A DNA stretch of 64,000 bases from Diorhabda sublineata (Eukaryota > Arthropoda > Insecta > Coleoptera > Chrysomelidae), in contig NC_079483.1 in assembly GCF_026230105.1 (NCBI RefSeq), positions 10,409,312 to 10,473,311 on the forward strand, read 5' to 3'. Under the pieces are notes generated by a model that was given only the letters and a program-made list of their open reading frames with translations, made no database searches and had not been told where the DNA came from. The position numbers were made by a program, and so were the translations under genes. This document shows, one piece after another, positions 11,635-24,000 of the stretch. Each line of letters begins with the position of its first letter. Position 1 is the stretch's first letter.

Positions 11635-12612
11635 GATCAAATGATATGTGCCAGTACTCAAATGATAGTTACCAGTATTTAAATGATATTTATCAGTATA
11701 CAAATCATATTTGTTAATAGTTTGCTATTGAACCTTGAATCCACATCATTAAGTAATGATTAAGCCAAGATATTTGAATTCCGTAAACCTTTGTCTCAAA
11801 TATCAAGTGTATATTATCAGTGCATGCAAAAATTTGCAGATCTTAGTTAAGATTTGTTCTCTCTCGATTGAGAATGGAAAAATGTTATTTTCCAGTATTC
11901 AAATGATATTTTTCAAAAATCAAATGATATGTGCCAGTATTCGAATGATATTTGTCAATATTTAAATTATATTTTCCAGTATTAAAGTATATTTGCCAGT
12001 ATTAAAATGATATTTGTCAGTATTCAAATGATAATTACCAGTAAACGAATAATATGTACCAGTATTCAAATCATACTTGGCAGTATTCAAATAATATTTG
12101 TCATTAATATGACATTGGAGGTTAAATCTACATCATCAAGTAATGATTAAGCCAAGATACTTGAATTCCATAAACCTTTGTCTCAAATATCAAGTGTATA
12201 TTATCAGTAAATGCAAAAATTAGTTGAGATTTGTTCTCTCTCGATAATGAATGGAAAAATGTTACTTGTCAGTATTCATGAGATATTTGCCAGTATTAAA
12301 ATATTTGCCAGTATGCAAATGATAGTTACCAGTATTAAATTTGTGAATCTCAATTAATATTTATGCTCTTTCAACTATAAATGAGAAAATGTTATTTTCC
12401 AGTATTCAAAAGATATTTTCCAGAAATCAAATGATATGTGCCAGTATTCAAATCATAATTACCAGGATTAAAATGATATTTTTCTGTATTTAAATAACTT
12501 TTGCCAGTGCTCAAATGATATTTGTCAGTATTTAAATGATATGTACCAGTATTCAAATGATATTTGTCAGTATTTAAATGATATGTACCAGTATTCAAAT
12601 GATATTTGGCAG
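11635..12612. repeat. 21-bp minisatellite in four clusters, with duplicated spacers
   Basis: Degenerate tandem copies of a 21-bp unit close to CAGTATTCAAATGATATTTGC form clusters at about 11635-11720, 11890-12105, 12262-12345 and 12395-12612. The last cluster is the most regular and leaves an open minus-strand frame with a 7-residue period (YHLNTGT, YHLNTDK), which I regard as a by-product. The spacers are related: a block of about 135 bp starting with AATGATTAAGCCAAGATA occurs near 11755 and again near 12141. The region therefore grew by duplication of a larger unit of about 390 bp as well as by slippage of the 21-mer. Confidence 0.85.
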
Positions 12613-12825
12613 TAAAGAAAGTTTTTGTATATTTGTTAACTATTAAACAGTTTATATTAGAATCCAATTACTTTTTGGATAAATGTCTGAATTGATTGCA
12701 CTATAAAATCGCTATAAATACGAATCACTATTTGCAATTGTGGGATTCATCGATGAGATCAAAATTTTATTAGATAGATGAAACATATGTAGAACGGAAA
12801 TTTAATAAACGAATGAATCCTCACA

Positions 12826-13740
12826 GTGAACTTAGAAGAAAAAACAGAGAATGGAGAACTATTAATGGTTATAGCATATGGACCATCTGAAGATAATAAA
12901 ACAGAAGTAAAAGACAAATTCTTTGAAGATCTTCAAGGAATAATGGACGTCAGTAACTGTGATATAATAATATTCGTCAACGGGAATGGTAGCTTGAGAA
13001 AAGAGAATAAAGGTATCGAATAGTGTATGGGAAAACAAGGAGAAGAGATAAAAAATAAGAACAGTGAAAGAACAATAAACTTACGAGAATGGTCCCAGAA
13101 ACACCTCGCCTGATTTAGAGATAGCGGTGGTTGCTTAAAAATACCACTGTATTAGAAAATGCACAATCTATACAACATATATTTGGCAGCCATTAATGTG
13201 AACGTTTTCAGTGATTTTGTGAACATGGAACATGGATTCTACTCAGAATGAGACTGCTCCTTCTTAACAACAGTTAAATATTGGATAGCAGAGTTTAAAC
13301 GAGGCGAAGACCAATGAAGACCCAAGAAATTTATAGAAAACCAAGATAAGTAAAATATTAATTTAGACAAGAGAAAACCATAACAGAAGAGGTCCAAAAG
13401 TAACCACTACCTACTAGAGGTAAAAGTTAGAAGATTAGTTGAAGCACAAAAACAAAAATCATGACGAGAATTTGGAGAGATGACTAACGCCTACAAGGAA
13501 AAAATATTCTTAGGGGCCATTAAAAAGAGAGAAAATTCAAATTTAGAATTAATTCAAAACAAAGTCTAATAATAATTGAGATGGTTTGGTCATGTTATGA
13601 GAATGGAAGAGGAACGATTAATACGGGAGATATATGAAGCACAAACCTCGAAAAATCGAGGGAAAAATGGCAGCAAATAAAAAAAAGACACAGAAAAGAA
13701 AAGAATAGAAACTGCTGTGGAAAACTATGGAAACAATTCT
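12826..13740 (+). mobile_element. LINE remnant: endonuclease fragment and 3' end
   Basis: 12826-13023 encodes a piece of apurinic-type endonuclease, with LLMVIAYGPSEDNK and CDIIIFVNGNGSLRKENKGI (the GDFNARxGKEN box, here GNGS). Its continuation is out of frame to about 13110. A separate block at about 13570-13740 gives RWFGHVMRMEEERLIREIYE, the RLxWxGHVxRM motif found at the 3' end of many insect LINE polyproteins. The reverse transcriptase between them is missing, so this is an internally deleted copy. Confidence 0.7.
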
Positions 13741-13779
13741 AGTATCTCAAATAAAAATCTTCCTGTGCTAACCACGTGT

Positions 13780-14880
13780 AATAACTTTATCTCAGGGCGA
13801 AATTGTCAACCATGGTTGTCATTGTAATTATCGTTTATTCTTTCATTTTCCAAATTTCATAAAAAGTGTGAACGTTTTGTTCCGAATTCTATTTAATAAT
13901 TCATGTTTTCTCCAAATTTTCATGTACAAGATTTCATATTAATCTTAATACTTTAAAGAAAAATTCTTTTCGGTTCGCCTGGATTGTTTTACACTCTTGA
14001 CAATTGTCTTCGAGACGCATTAGAGAATGGTTTTGATCGCATTCAGCTCGAATCGAGCTTTAGGGGATTAATATTTTTCTTATCCACTTCTCTTGAGAAA
14101 TTCGTTTCGTTTTTCATTATTACTTAAATATTTGTACAAGTACAGAGATGTGGGAAGATTCAATAACGACTTCAATGTTTATTGAATTGAATTTCATTTT
14201 GTTGAATTACTCAACCGTTGATATTTATTTTATTGAACTGGAGTGGATTTTAATAGTATATGAAACGAGAAAATGAAATTATATTATTCGAGGTAACCTC
14301 TAATAGAAATTGAACTGTTTATAATGAAGCTCCGGGGAAATATTTTGAAAAATTGTAATGAGAGATACCTGAGAATTATTTACAGTTTTCTATGTACACA
14401 GATTTCCTTATTTTTCGGTTTTTTGGTACACTCAAACTTTCTCTATTAGGTTGTCGTTCAGAATCAAATTTTATAATCAAGATTTCACATCAGACGATCG
14501 CTTTTAAAGATCATATTTGATGCAATTGAAAAATTTATTAATATATTGTAAATTCATGGATATAATTATTATATGAAACATCTATATACAGAGTGTTCCT
14601 TGCTTAACTCGATAAAATTTATGGTTTAGGAAATATTTACATTTTAAGATCGTTATACATGCCAAGAAAACCGTTCGCCATAAAGAGACATTCTGAAGAA
14701 AATTATCCATTGAAAATACTTAAAAGAGGTTTAAAACTCAATCAAGCATTTCTACTTGAACTACATAATGTCGAATATCGAGTTATTCACTTATTCAAAA
14801 AATTTTAATGTAGAAAAATTTAGTTGGTTAGCCTACAACTGAACAAATAAAAACAAAAAGAAAAACTATAATAAATTTTC
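13780..14880. other. Gene-free AT-rich stretch
   Basis: No gene or repeat recognised. It ends where a transposase C-terminal fragment begins. Confidence 0.4.
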
Positions 14881-15130
14881 GAAGTGGGCACCCTGCACTT
14901 CTACACACTTCTGGAATCCACGGAGAATATTTCTTGGAAGAGTATTCCAAGATTCTGCCTTATAGCGTCACTATGGAAGTTTCTTCTATCGACCATTTCG
15001 TTCTTTGTGTTTACCGGTGTTGCATTTACCAAGATTTTAAGATATCCTCACAAAAACAAATCAATAGTATTTATTTCAAGAGAACGTGGTGGTCGTACAA
15101 GTGGACTTCCTCGACCATTATACCTGCTCA
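14860..15130 (-). mobile_element. DDE transposase C-terminal fragment
   Basis: Minus strand reads RPPRSLEINTIDLFL near 15060-15110 (the WPPRSPDLTPLDFFLWG box of insect mariner-like transposases) and FQKCVEVQGAHFENLL at about 14870-14915 (the RLxxCIxxxGGHFEHLL end). Frames shift between them. The same tail, RKCVEVQGAHFERLL, occurs on the plus strand at about 55283-55335, so the family is present twice in opposite orientation. Confidence 0.65.
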
Positions 15131-15139
15131 CACATTAAC

Positions 15140-15800
15140 ACAAAATCGATGTTAATTCTTTGAGATTGAATAAAGGCAAGTCCATTCACGCTCGTGTTTG
15201 ATGCTTAAATGTTTTTTTTTATTTACCGATCATCATCAATGGTAATTTATGGTTTCCGGCGGCATTACTATATGCCATCAATGTGACTCGTTCCTTGCTC
15301 ATTTTAAGCCCGGATTTTTTCCTGTGAAACTAAACTTTTGTTTGGAAACGCCTCAAAATTTAATCCGATTTTGTCAGCATTGTAAATCTACTGAGGAGAA
15401 TATGCTCCTTCAGTAATAATAGCCGTAAACTCATCCAGATTAGCTTGTGCCGCAGCTTTATTTGAAGATAATTGCTCTCCAGTTATTGTCGGATGCCATG
15501 ACGAACTTTCCAATGGTTCAACCACCCTTTGCTTGAAGTAAACGATTGATCACCATTCATTAAATTGTTCAGTTGCACATATTTTTCTTAAACAAGGATG
15601 GCCAAACCATAAATAGAGAGCTTCATCGACTTGTTTGATGTTTGGCGATTTTCAAGAATTTGGCTAGACAATGATGCAAAGCTTGGTACGGTTTTTTTGT
15701 AATCAGAAATTGTAGTCTTGCTTACTCCAAATTCTATTGCTAGTTTTGAAGCAATCTCGCCTTTCTCTCGCGGTTCAACACCTCGGTAACATACCACGTT
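15140..15800 (-). mobile_element. Pogo/Tigger-type transposase fragment
   Basis: The minus-strand frame 15797-15588 has EKGEIASKLAIEFGVSKTTI, the CENP-B-like helix-turn-helix of pogo/Tigger transposases. Further along (15480-15200, with frameshifts) come QLSSNKAAAQANLDEF, YSPQ.IYNADKIGLNF (the YNADETGL catalytic box, D present, E changed to K) and KSGLKMSKERVTLMAYSNAA with GNHKLPLMMIGK. The order and spacing match the family well. Stops and the catalytic change show it is inactive. Confidence 0.8.
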
Positions 15801-16208
15801 TTGTCAATTCTTTCCTTTGTCCTGTTCCTGGAATTCATTCCTCTGCATGTTTTCGGAATACGAAGAATTATTTTTTCACATTTAGCATTAGAATAATAAA
15901 ATTTAAAGGTAGAGAAATGCTTTGTTATTTATAAAAATGTACAAAAACGACGTTTAATCAGAATCTTTTTCTTTTGAAAACGATTGTTCCGTTAATCCGA
16001 ATAGAATCCCAATGAATCCCAATAGATCCCAATCTTGAATATTGATTTGACTTTGGACACAACATATCTAACCTATTTGCGAATCGGTAATTATTTTTTA
16101 TTTGTTTTTCCGTGAAATTTTAAAATTTAACTGATATGTTACTGATTTGGATCACTTTGGATGTTATTTTTGTTCGTTCTCATCCCAGTATTCAGTATTA
16201 CACATAAA

Positions 16209-17440
16209 ATGGGTCGTTATAAAAGAGACGTTGGAAGCAGTAATTACTGCAATTACACCCCAGTACATTTAGAATAATTCGTTCAACTTACTAAGTCGGG
16301 TGTAATGTCTCAAAGACTAGATTCCGAAAGATATAAAATACCTCGATCCACATTGCAAAATAAGGTGAAGGAAGTACACAACAAAACTCCAGGTGGTCAG
16401 GCTACCTTGTCACTTGAAGAAGAAAGAAAAATCGAAGCATATATTTTAGAAACATCGACATAGGGCGTAAATATAAGGAGATTTGGAGATAATGTTCTTG
16501 GAACTGAATGGATAAGACTGTTGTTGAAAAGACATCCAGCATTGACACAACGATTTGCCGCCAATATAAAATCCATTCTAGCTGCTATTTCAATTGATGT
16601 CATTAATACTTACTCTGACAATTTAGAAAGAGAATTGGAGGGGGTTCCACCAGAAAATATTTGGAATTACGATGAATCCAACGTATCCGACGACCCAGCC
16701 AATAAAAAAGTCCTCACAAAACGGGGTTGCAAATATCCTGAACGTATCTTAAACTCGTCCAAACAATCATCAAGTGTCATGTCGTGTGGAAATGCTTAGG
16801 CACAGTTGTACTTCCTTACGTAGCTTATAAAATATAAAAATATGTCGCCAATCCTGGGAAAAAAATCGGGAGAGAAATGTCAATGTAATAGCTGGAAGAA
16901 GTATTTCAATCGGCGACATTCAAAAACAACCAGTTGCGGGTCCTAGTGGTGTCGCTATCTCGTGACTCCGACAGCTGTGTTAATATTTCCCTTCAATCGG
17001 AGAGAGACCAAAACTTCAGAGAGCTTAAAAGCGAAAACGAAGACACAAAAGAAAATACAAGAATTGGATGTAACGAAGAACTCAAAATCGGAAAGTTTGT
17101 TTTTATTTGAGAAAAAGATTTATCCTGGAAATATCGTGGGAATTATTCAGAAAAATGTGAAGGAATCTAAAATAAAATCTCTTCCACCTAGTGGATTATT
17201 TCAGTGGAAATAGCCCACGCCAGACGACGTTATCTGGTACGCAGAAGAAGAGATTTTGCAGGACATAGAGGAACCCATGGAGATTTCTTCAAGATACCGG
17301 AAATTGAAAAATACTCGTCCGAAGCTAGTCCTAGCTACAGTTTGGAATGTCTCGATTTTTTTACCAAAGAATGTTATTTAATGTCATTTTCTCGACCAAA
17401 CATTGTAAATTTTATTTACTATTCTTTTATTTTGCAATTA
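16209..17440 (+). mobile_element. Second pogo-like transposase remnant (DDE_1 type)
   Basis: This starts at an ATG at 16209 with GRYKRD and continues through SERYKIPRSTLQNKVKE (helix-turn-helix), GGQATLSLEEERKIEAYI, WIRLLLKRHPALTQRFAANI, then VPPENIWNYDESNVSDDPAN (YDESN, catalytic aspartate) and KRGCKYPERILNSSKQSS. The C-terminal part is present to about 17440 across several frames. It differs from the fragment at 15140-15800 and lies on the opposite strand. At least four stops or frameshifts. Confidence 0.8.
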
Positions 17441-17449
17441 AAATGATTA

Positions 17450-17930
17450 TAAAACATTTTGTTCCTCCAATTATTGGTATGATTATATGCCCAAAAGCCT
17501 GAAAAAGTGACACAAACCTATTTGGAAATCATAACCATGGCCAAATTTACTTATATCCCTGCCGTGTCCTTACGTTTTCTAAATATAAGAATGTGTGGCC
17601 AAAGTAACCCAACTTGTCTGTCTGACTTTGGCCACCCAATTTAAAAAAATAGATTTATAAATCATACGGCTTCTTGCTAGTTTCAAAGTACTAATATAGA
17701 CCTACAAAATAAAACTAAGAACAAACATTTATAACATTTGGTTTAAACGTTATGACAATGTAAAGATTAAAAATGGACCAAAGTGACCCAGACTGATCTG
17801 CAAGCTCGCAATAAAAAAAGTTTTAATTAAAAAATAAACATAATGATTTGATACCTTAACCTATCTGGAATAATACAAAAAAATAAATAATAATAATAAT
17901 AATAATAAAATCGTTTCACTTAGATTTTAA
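17450..17930. other. Gene-free stretch with a short TAA tract
   Basis: No gene. A (TAA/AAT)n microsatellite lies at about 17883-17908. Confidence 0.45.
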
Positions 17931-17985
17931 TCTATGAAAAGAAGAAGCGAATTTAATGTCATCAGTTTATCCACTGATTTTGATA

Positions 17986-18384
17986 TTATCCAATTTTTAA
18001 TATTGTGGCCACGTCGCAAGAAATGCCATTCAGTACATTGGCCTTGTTCAACAAAACTTTTGACATGGACTCTAAAACATTGTTGCGATATTCAAACTGT
18101 GATGTTAGAGATTCGAAAACTGATTCAACGGACACGAGTATTGAAGCAACACATATACACTGAATAATTAGTTCAATATTTTGATGTGATCCTTTACTTG
18201 ATAAAAGTATTTTAATAATATCAATACTAGATAAGAGTTTAAATTCATTTTCACGCAGAATGAATCGGCTCACATAAGCTGCGACGCGATGCCAGACAGC
18301 ACGCGGCTGAGAGAGAAAAAGTTCTGCTTTGCTTTCTTCGGCGGTGGCAAATTTTTGGCACAAGTATGATAAGCCACCCCACAA
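17986..18384 (-). pseudogene. hAT-like transposase C-terminal relic
   Basis: A 132-codon minus-strand frame. Its middle reads IQCICVASILVSVESVFESL and TSQFEYRNNVLESMSKVLLN, resembling the C-terminal region of hAT-type transposase derivatives, where a conserved SVESVxESLxSxYE segment occurs. The N-terminal BED zinc finger and catalytic region are absent. I can name the family only tentatively; an unrelated conserved insect repeat protein is possible. Confidence 0.45.
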
Positions 18385-18565
18385 TAATCATCACGAAACT
18401 CTATACATAGACTATCATGATACGAAAAATCGATTTATCATATCTATTTTATGCGGAAACATTTACTTCTGGAGATACCGGAAGTGGTCATTATATCAGG
18501 AAGGCTAACAGATATCGAACCTTGGATAACTCTGTTCGATAAATCTCATCCAGATCTATCTGTGT

Positions 18566-19174
18566 GAAAAGTCGTGATGATTGACGCATGCACAGAAGAG
18601 TTTCTGTGGAAAAAGTATGCAAATGCATTATTTTCACGAAAAATCAATAGATGAAATGAAAATTTAGTCATTTTTGTTAGGTTAAGTTATGTTAGGTTAG
18701 GTTAGGTTAGGTTGTGTTAGACTCTGAAATAAAGGTAAACAAAAATAATTTTCTTCAATCAAATATTTTAATTGGACTTAAATCTATACTTTTACATTTG
18801 AAAATCTTTTTTGATTTCTTCTGTTAATGAAATGAATGGGTCTATTTTTGGTTCAGATTTACGATATATATATATTCTATGATTCTGTCCTCCCAATCTT
18901 CTGAAGGAACATGCCTATCGCGGAAGAATGCTCTCAGAGGTCTCCGGCTGGCCTCAATTCTTTGTGTATGAGTCCCGCTATCAGAAACAAATCTTTCCTT
19001 GTGATTGACCCACTCATGAAAGTAGCCTTCATTGCTAAGGCATCGATAGTCTAGTCAGCCATCTGTATGAATTATGCTTCATGGGGCGACGTGCTTTTTT
19101 TGATAAAAATGATGTATTTGCATACTTTTTTCATAGAAACTCTTCTATGCATGGGTCATTCATCAAGACTTTTA
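18566..19174 (-). mobile_element. Merlin-like (ISXO2-type) element with about 63-bp inverted repeats
   Basis: Imperfect inverted repeats at 18566-18628 and 19112-19174 share a core beginning CATGCACAGAAGAGTTTCT on the left, with the reverse complement of CATAGAAACTCTTCTATGC on the right. They flank a minus-strand transposase fragment at about 19085-18855. It reads IIHTDGW (catalytic aspartate) then, after a frameshift, NEGYFHEWVNHKERFVSDSG and THTQRIEASRRPLRAFF, where THTQRIE carries the catalytic glutamate of ISXO2-like DDE domains. The upstream half of the transposase is missing, so this is a short deletion derivative of about 610 bp. No 8-bp target duplication could be seen. Confidence 0.7.
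18683..18710 (+). repeat. Short interstitial TTAGG tract
   Basis: Four consecutive TTAGG units, the common insect telomere repeat, sit inside the Merlin-like element. A related CCTAA-rich patch occurs at about 43962-43996. These tracts are too short to indicate a telomere. Confidence 0.6.
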
Positions 19175-19880
19175 GTTTCTAAAATAGTTCTAAATTCTTC
19201 ATCTTGTTTATTTTTCACAATGAATCAAAGATGACTATCAATTCCTACAGAAAATTAACCATATAGTATTGTTTGTATTCTCTTTAGGAAATAAGAATTC
19301 ATTGTTGATTTCCAAGAAAGCAAATTGAAAAACCCCAAATCTCAACCCCACTTTCCTTTTGATGGTAAGAATATGAAGAGTAGCAGCCCTTGAGACATGA
19401 ATAAATAATTGAAGCTCCTATGGGTTACAAAATAGTTTGTAGCAAATAACAGATGAATAAGATATTTCTGTTAAAGCCCTATTGTTACCCCCATGGATAG
19501 TTCTGAGACCCAACAGCAGCATATCGTTTCCTACAGTGATTAATTGCTCTACAAAACTAGTAGCATGAAGTATTTGTTCAATATTCATATATTATTTTGT
19601 ATAGTTATTAATTCCTTTCATTAATAGCACTTACAAATATTAATTTAATTCACAAAGTTAGTTTTAATTGCAAAGTAATAATCTACAACAATTGCTTCAA
19701 TAGATTTTATATTACTGAAAATAAAACAAAAACAAATATTTTTTTTTTACATTATTTATAACCATCACTTCCAAATTCATCCTCATTTTTCTTATGTACC
19801 TCTATGTTCACATAACTATTCCAAATCCCTAAAAACATTGATAATATCTACATTTTTTCTCCACCATCTTGGTATAATAC
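19175..19880. other. Intergenic AT-rich stretch downstream of ANKRD49
   Basis: No gene recognised. It contains the presumed 3' untranslated region and polyadenylation site of the minus-strand ANKRD49 gene. Confidence 0.4.
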
Positions 19881-20599
19881 TTACTTTACACTGTTTATAT
19901 CAAGAAGAGGATCACACATTTCGAATATATTGTAAAACCTGGAACTTCTTGTAGCTATATCTTTAGCTGTCTCATTACTATTGTTTTTTATAGAAGGATC
20001 AATGAATGGATGCATAAGAAGCAGTTGTACAGTTTCAAATGAAGCACCATGTGAAGCAGCTATATGTAAAGGAGTCTGACCTATAACGATGATAATAAAA
20101 AAAATGTGATATTTTTTTTATGAAGCAGGTACCTCCTTGGGATAAGGCATTAACATCGGCACCATGTTGAATCAAAACTGCTGCACATTCTTTGTGATTC
20201 CACTGGCAACAAGAATGCAACGGTTGCCACTGCATTTCAGTTTCTGCTGCTATATTAGCTCCATTTTGTAGTAAAAATTCAACAATATCCACATTGTTGC
20301 TATAACATGCTCTGTGTAAAGGAGTATAACCATCTTTATCCGTTACATTTATTAAATTTGAATTAGATTCGATAAGTGTTTTCACTTGTTCCAGATTTCC
20401 TTTTTCGCAAGCATCCAGAATATTTTTTTGTAATTTTTCTATAAAAAAAATAGAATAATTAGGCAAAAAATGGGAACTGGAGACTTAACTCTATATAATA
20501 ATTTTTATTTTGTATTATAGTACCTTTAGGATTTCTTGTAGTATCTATATCATTGAGATCATCGTCCCATCCACTAACTAAAAATCTCTCGTCATTCAT
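19881..20599 (-). CDS. ANKRD49: Ankyrin repeat domain-containing protein 49 (ANKRD49)
   Basis: Three exons: 20599-20524 (76 bp), 20438-20133 (306 bp) and 20080-19881 (200 bp, TAA stop). All have GT-AG borders and agreeing phases, giving 193 aa. The start is MNDERFLVSGWDDD, an acidic leader. Four ankyrin-type units follow: ILDACEKGNLEQVKTLIESN, DGYTPLHRACYSNNVDIVEF, QWQPLHSCCQWNHKECAAVL with HGADVNAL, and QTPLHIAASHGASFETVQLL. The tail reads NETAKDIATRSSRFYNIFEM, like the NETAxDIARR..xxYxxFE ending of vertebrate ANKRD49. The cellular role is not well defined; ankyrin repeats bind proteins, and vertebrate ANKRD49 is reported as nuclear. It is divergent from the FBXO22-like gene, with 421 bp between the two ATGs. 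A GTAAGT lies across the stop, so a further 3' exon cannot be excluded. Confidence 0.92.
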
Positions 20600-21020
20600 T
20601 TTTAAATGATATACTATTTTTTAATATTTGAGAATAATTCTGATGATTGTAAACAAAAATATATGTATTTTTAATAGGTTATGCTCTCGATTCTTCACTT
20701 TTGTATATTGAAGCGATTACCCCACATCATTTTATTACATCCAGTTATTGTAATAAAATTTATAGATCATTGAATATGAATGATCAAAATACTAATGACA
20801 TCTAAATATTTATTAATCACTACATGATAATAAGTAATATATCTCATCTGTTTTTTCATTTATAATAGCTTATAAAATAAGATCTACTAAATTATTAAAA
20901 GAGAAGATCAAAACAACCTATAATAACTAAAAACAAAGTATATTTAAAAATATGTTTAAATGTAAATATGGTACGTGTAGCTTTTAAAAAGTATGTTAAT
21001 AGCTTTACTAAACCATCAAA
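20600..21020. promoter_or_regulatory. Shared divergent promoter interval of ANKRD49 and the FBXO22-like gene
   Basis: 421 bp separate the ATG of ANKRD49 (minus) from the ATG of the FBXO22-like gene (plus), so both 5' untranslated regions and promoters must fit here unless upstream non-coding exons exist. The interval is AT-rich, with no strong TATA box or CpG-like block that I can defend. A bidirectional promoter is inference from the spacing. Confidence 0.5.
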
Positions 21021-24000
21021 ATGAATGATTCATTAAAACATGTGAGTGCAGAAATGCAAATTATTACTATTTATCCACAGAGAATCACTGTATTCGTTTT
21101 TAGGGAGAAAAAAGCTTTTGCATCAAGAGTATTAAAAGATTGGTTCCAGTTCCTAACATAACACCAAGTGAAAATTTCAATTTTTCCGATGCATTAGAGT
21201 CTGTTTATCCCTTATTACATATAATATTTGATTATCTAGATTGCAATGATTTACGAACATGTAGCAAAGTGAATAAGACGTGGAAAGATGTGGCGGAAAA
21301 TATGTTAATAAAGAGAGTACAATCCAGCTGGTTCACTTGTTATAAATCGGAAAAATCGAATATTTTTGAATACAGTTACAACCTTAATTATAATAATGTA
21401 GGATTTGGAATAATTTTTTATGATTTTAGGAGAATCAAACTAAATAAGTTTATATGCATACATTCATTATGGGGGGAATTATCTAGAAAATCAGGTAATA
21501 AGAATCCAATAATATATATATAAATAATAATAAAGTATCTTTTTCCCACCTAATTACTTTAATATCTAGTTGAATAAATTGTTAGTTCCAGAATATTTCG
21601 AAGACGAATTGGTTCCATATAAAACTAATTACTGTGTAATATCTTGCCCAAAAGTTATATCACTATTCAATATTAAGGGTAAAAATCTATGTCAAGCTTC
21701 ATATTTTGACGGATTATTTTTTCCTAATATACCAAATATTAGGATGACAATGTTTCACTGTAATCCAGTCAAGAAAGAAAATTTACAAAATATCACTGAA
21801 GCATACATTAACTCAAACGAAGAAATCAAATGTTTATTGATGTTTTCTACAACAGATCAGAAGAAGTCGATATATAATTTATTGAAGCTGCTTATACCAG
21901 AGTGAGTAATATCATTCATCAATATTTATTAGAGTCCTTGGAAGCTGATGAACTGATAAAGATATTCATATTAAACACACTATTTACTAAAAATACATGA
22001 ACTCTCACAATTACACACCAGAGTGAGTAATATCATTCATCAACATTTATTAGAGTCTAAAATTAATTAGAGTCATTGAAAGCTGATAAACTGATGAAGA
22101 TATTCATATTAAATATACTATTTCCTAAAAATACATGAACTCTCACAATTACACTGTCTATTCCTTGAAATCTTCTATAGGTTGCTGATTTATATCTACC
22201 TCAATCGTAGTAAATAATAGGTTTAGAAATTATAGAGTTTAGTGGAAACAATTTATCTTCATTTACCACAAATTCTTTGGAAATTCCCATGATTTTACAT
22301 GGAAATCAAACATATTAAGCTGGAATGGATATATCTTCTTTTTATGTATTTTCTTTGGCCATATTTTCATCAAACTTTCCTTTCTTTTTAACTAAATCCA
22401 CTAGTAATTCTTATATCTGAGCAAGGTGCTTTTATTCTGTTAATACGGACTTTTCATTCATTTCATCCTCAATTTTGTTGAGTTCTCCACGTTTTTATAT
22501 AAATACTGTTCTTTAGTTTGTATACACGATGTAAAAATCATAAAAACCTCATTCAATTTTTTGTAAAAAATTTATCAACATTTAATGCACTAAAACTAAT
22601 ATAAGTTATCATTTTTTAAATCCTGTTAGTATTTTTTGTGAACCGGCTGTAAAAACAATGTTTTAAAAAAATTCGTTGAAATCATATAATCTATTCAGCC
22701 TTTGAGATGTAGATGCTCAGCTTTCGTGCTATCTCTTGGGAGGTCTACTTGAAGTTGTTTTTTCATTATTTGTCCATTTAGCCCATCAATCTTTCATCAT
22801 TCTGCCAACGTGGTCTTGTCATTCCTAAATTTTCAGATCATCCATTATAGTTTTACTTCTTATTTGATCTGTTAGGTTCACTTCTTTAATAGTTTCCATC
22901 TCTGCTACCCTCATCATGTTCTTCATTTTTGTTGTGTCCTTTCGAGCTTTCCCTGAATATGCAAGTATAAACAAGATAACCAATAACCTTCGGCATGTTA
23001 ATTATTCACAAAGTCCAACGTGTCAGGATTACAATTTTCTAGGTATTTGTATTAAAATTGATAAAATAGTATGTTCAATGAGGTAGAATCTTCAATAATT
23101 TTGTATTTTAGGAATGAAGCTTCTACAGTGGCTGTAGGGGGAGGGATAATTAGAGGAACAAAAACCTTTCGACAAATTCAACCTCCAACATATGCTACGA
23201 AACGTATATATTCTTGTAACGATATATTTTCCATAGTTTTTTTAAAAGAAAGAGACGTTCAAGCAGAGTTTAATGCTTTTTCTTATGTTATATTCGGAGA
23301 TGATTTGTCCAAAGATGAATTTACAGAGGAAATTATGAAGGTAGTAGTTTTATATGGTGAAATTTTTCAACTTTTAAAATATTAGTCTCTCTAATGCCAG
23401 AATTATATTTTTGAATGAGAAAAGCACATTCCAAATACATTTACCTCTTAATATTCATAGGAATTCTAACCAAATTACCCCAAAAATGGGGTTATGATTT
23501 TCTTTCAATGTATATCTGAAAGATTCCTATGCATCCTGGAAAACCTTGAATTTAAAAAATCTGAAATCTGAAAAATTGGAATTGGGTTCTGTGTGCTGAA
23601 ATTCCATTTTTTTTCTTGGGTTTATAATATTTTTCCTGGAACTTCAATTCATCCATTTACATATTGTGATTTATATTTTTTCTTATTGCAAAATGATTCA
23701 AAATTTTTTGAAAAGTAGGTTAATTTACTACCAACTCTTACTTTTAATAATTAAGGTTCATTGAGTGACCAATAGAATTAGAAAGTTTGTTTGTCAAATG
23801 AATTTTGGAGTCATTTTTTGCATTGTAACCTGAAGGAAAATCTTTTTAAAATGATTTGTAAAAAATGTTAGCATAATTCTTTCGCAATGGCTCCTGGATG
23901 GTTTGGATGGGCTTTTCAATGGGAGCAAAAACCGATCTGATTTTTATTGAAACTGGCGGTGGAGCAGGGGGATTAACGGTGAATCGATACATAGAAGAAA

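Noticed and set aside
12392..12667. 91-codon open frame with YHLNTGx repeats as a possible repetitive protein gene
   Set aside because: It coincides exactly with the 21-bp minisatellite, and the open frame follows from a period divisible by 3. No start context, splice sites or conserved domain.
18683..18710. TTAGG repeats as a telomere or telomere-proximal end
   Set aside because: Only four units, inside a transposon and with ordinary genes on both sides. Short TTAGG/CCTAA tracts are common in insect DNA.
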